DNA from: Adineta vaga
Lineage: Eukaryota; Rotifera
Assembly (NCBI GenBank): GCA_021613535.1
Contig: CP075496.1
Span: 12,586,001 to 12,650,000 of the forward strand
Length of the DNA: 64,000 nucleotides
Direction of reading: 5' to 3'
The notes below the pieces were generated by a model. It saw nothing but the letters and a program-made list of their open reading frames with translations, was not told where the DNA came from and searched no databases. Within the stretch, counting starts at the first letter, position 1. Each line of letters opens with the position of its first letter. Position numbers and translations under genes: made by a program. Of the stretch, positions 63,701 to 64,000 are shown in pieces.

Positions 63701-64000
63701 TCATTCTATTTTCATTGTCGACGAGATTTAAAAGATCTATTCGATAAATTTGCATGTGAAATTAATCTTGAACAAGATTTTACTATCAAAGAACATTATA
63801 AAAATGATTTATTAGATATTTCCAGACATTTAACTGGTTTAATTACACGAAATATTGTTGACGATATAACAGATGCAAGTGTACGAAGAATCTATGATAT
63901 GATCGCAATTTCTTCTATACCTTGTTATGCAATTAGTACACATACACGTGGAAATTTTCTCATAACAAAAGAACAATTTCGAGATTTCCTATATGAACAT
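46181..64000 (+). CDS. Giant ANK-FERM-RasGEF-PLC-epsilon protein (3' end beyond window)
   Basis: It starts MSNLKMSQMLSVPLSRV at 46181. Ankyrin repeats lie in exon 47322-48180 (VMRICLKYGIDPNAP; PPLFLAAQRNNHFACTLLLR; SPLHLAARLQHDVCDILISH). A helical, ARM-like region follows (51869-57360; LDISLELLSSDMVNMQYLAL; LICLILQTLGVVALNPDSHE), with Ser/Asn-rich inserts. A talin-like FERM follows: RDIVSGRLICSKEEAATLAA (F2), FLPPDFRHSNEILKLI, then an F3 lobe EMYVVKELHGKRSKRK-GNRI and RIADLEHWITSGHHLS. In the same exon (60382-61120) a RasGEF begins at LFDFPEEVAMRLTEIEHEIF and continues with CWYMGNFNSAMQILAGLK and ALDIPTCKVVPFFGTFLKDL. PLC-epsilon linker motifs come next: WLKNQYLSLYHENERFQGPT, AILVFGGRQW, FPEFVELFKSFYFHCRRDLK. 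All junctions checked are in phase. PLC-epsilon links Ras/Rap to phosphoinositide hydrolysis; the X/Y core would lie past 64000. Confidence 0.8.
49356..51868 (+). other. Long intron of the giant gene (2.5 kb)
   Basis: Donor GTGAGT follows AAAAAQASAE and acceptor TTTTTTAG precedes TQALNDRLFKRF, in phase. The intron holds a (TTTC)n run at about 50467-50500. No internal gene or recognisable transposon is seen. It is far longer than the usual introns of this window. Confidence 0.7.
52180..52311. repeat. 132-bp imperfect inverted repeat (miRNA-like or MITE-like)
   Basis: The left arm begins TATATAGATTATCAAATTCT and runs to CAATTGTATTAA. The right arm is its near complement, from TTAATACAATTC to AGATTTGATAATCTATATA. 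The arms are about 43-45 nt each, paired except for a short internal bulge (CATATCC against CGTACGT), and enclose about 44 nt that can pair partly at its base (CTTTG with CAAAC). The structure sits in the long intron above. It could be a microRNA precursor or a small nonautonomous DNA element with terminal inverted repeats and a TA target site. Confidence 0.6.
54698..54766. repeat. GATA/TATC microsatellite foldback
   Basis: A (GATA)n array of about six units is followed after 10 bases (GAGAAATAGA-CAA spacer) by about eight units of (TATC)n, its exact complement. On one strand this forms a long perfect hairpin, unlike ordinary one-direction microsatellites. Confidence 0.85.

Overview
The window is animal nuclear DNA. 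It is AT-rich, its genes are cut by many short GT-AG introns (often 50-100 bp), and it encodes metazoan proteins throughout: a p38-type MAP kinase pair, the deubiquitinase TRABID, ribosomal protein P2, a PP2A B55 subunit, COX10, an alpha-arrestin, a TLCD-type protein, SLK/STK10 and phospholipase C-epsilon. A small Hva1/TUDOR-type gene of the kind known from fungi and bacteria, splice acceptors lying just upstream of several start codons, and patchy identity between paralogues fit a bdelloid rotifer best. That placement is inference; no rRNA or mitochondrial marker is present.

Layout. 1-50 is the end of an upstream plus-strand gene. 579-902 is a two-exon gene for a 90-residue protein. 2.2-7.2 kb holds two tandem minus-strand p38-like MAPK genes; the one at 5174-7235 keeps TGY and the lysine motifs, while the one at 2217-4540 has lost DFG, TGY and the catalytic-loop Lys yet stays open. 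9.2-10.1 kb holds two small weakly supported genes. 11.0-14.95 kb holds ZRANB1/TRABID and RPLP2 (minus). 15.5-19.7 kb holds PPP2R2 and an FAD synthase (plus). 20.6-39.05 kb is a run of minus-strand genes: COX10, Hva1/TUDOR, alpha-arrestin, a very large polyglutamine protein, TLCD1/2-like, and SLK/STK10.

39.05-46.18 kb has no convincing gene. It separates the divergent SLK gene from a giant plus-strand gene that runs from 46181 past the window edge. That gene reads in frame through ankyrin repeats, a helical region, a talin-like FERM domain, a CDC25 RasGEF domain and the PLC-epsilon linker; the PLC catalytic core would lie beyond base 64000. The junction of FERM and RasGEF lies inside one uninterrupted exon.

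Most genes are housekeeping or signalling genes with no shared pathway. Main points for a second look are the ANK-FERM-RasGEF-PLC-epsilon architecture, the p38 pseudokinase beside its intact paralogue with a 218-bp near-identical tract spanning an intron, the Hva1/TUDOR gene 111 bp upstream of COX10, and a 132-bp foldback in an intron of the giant gene.
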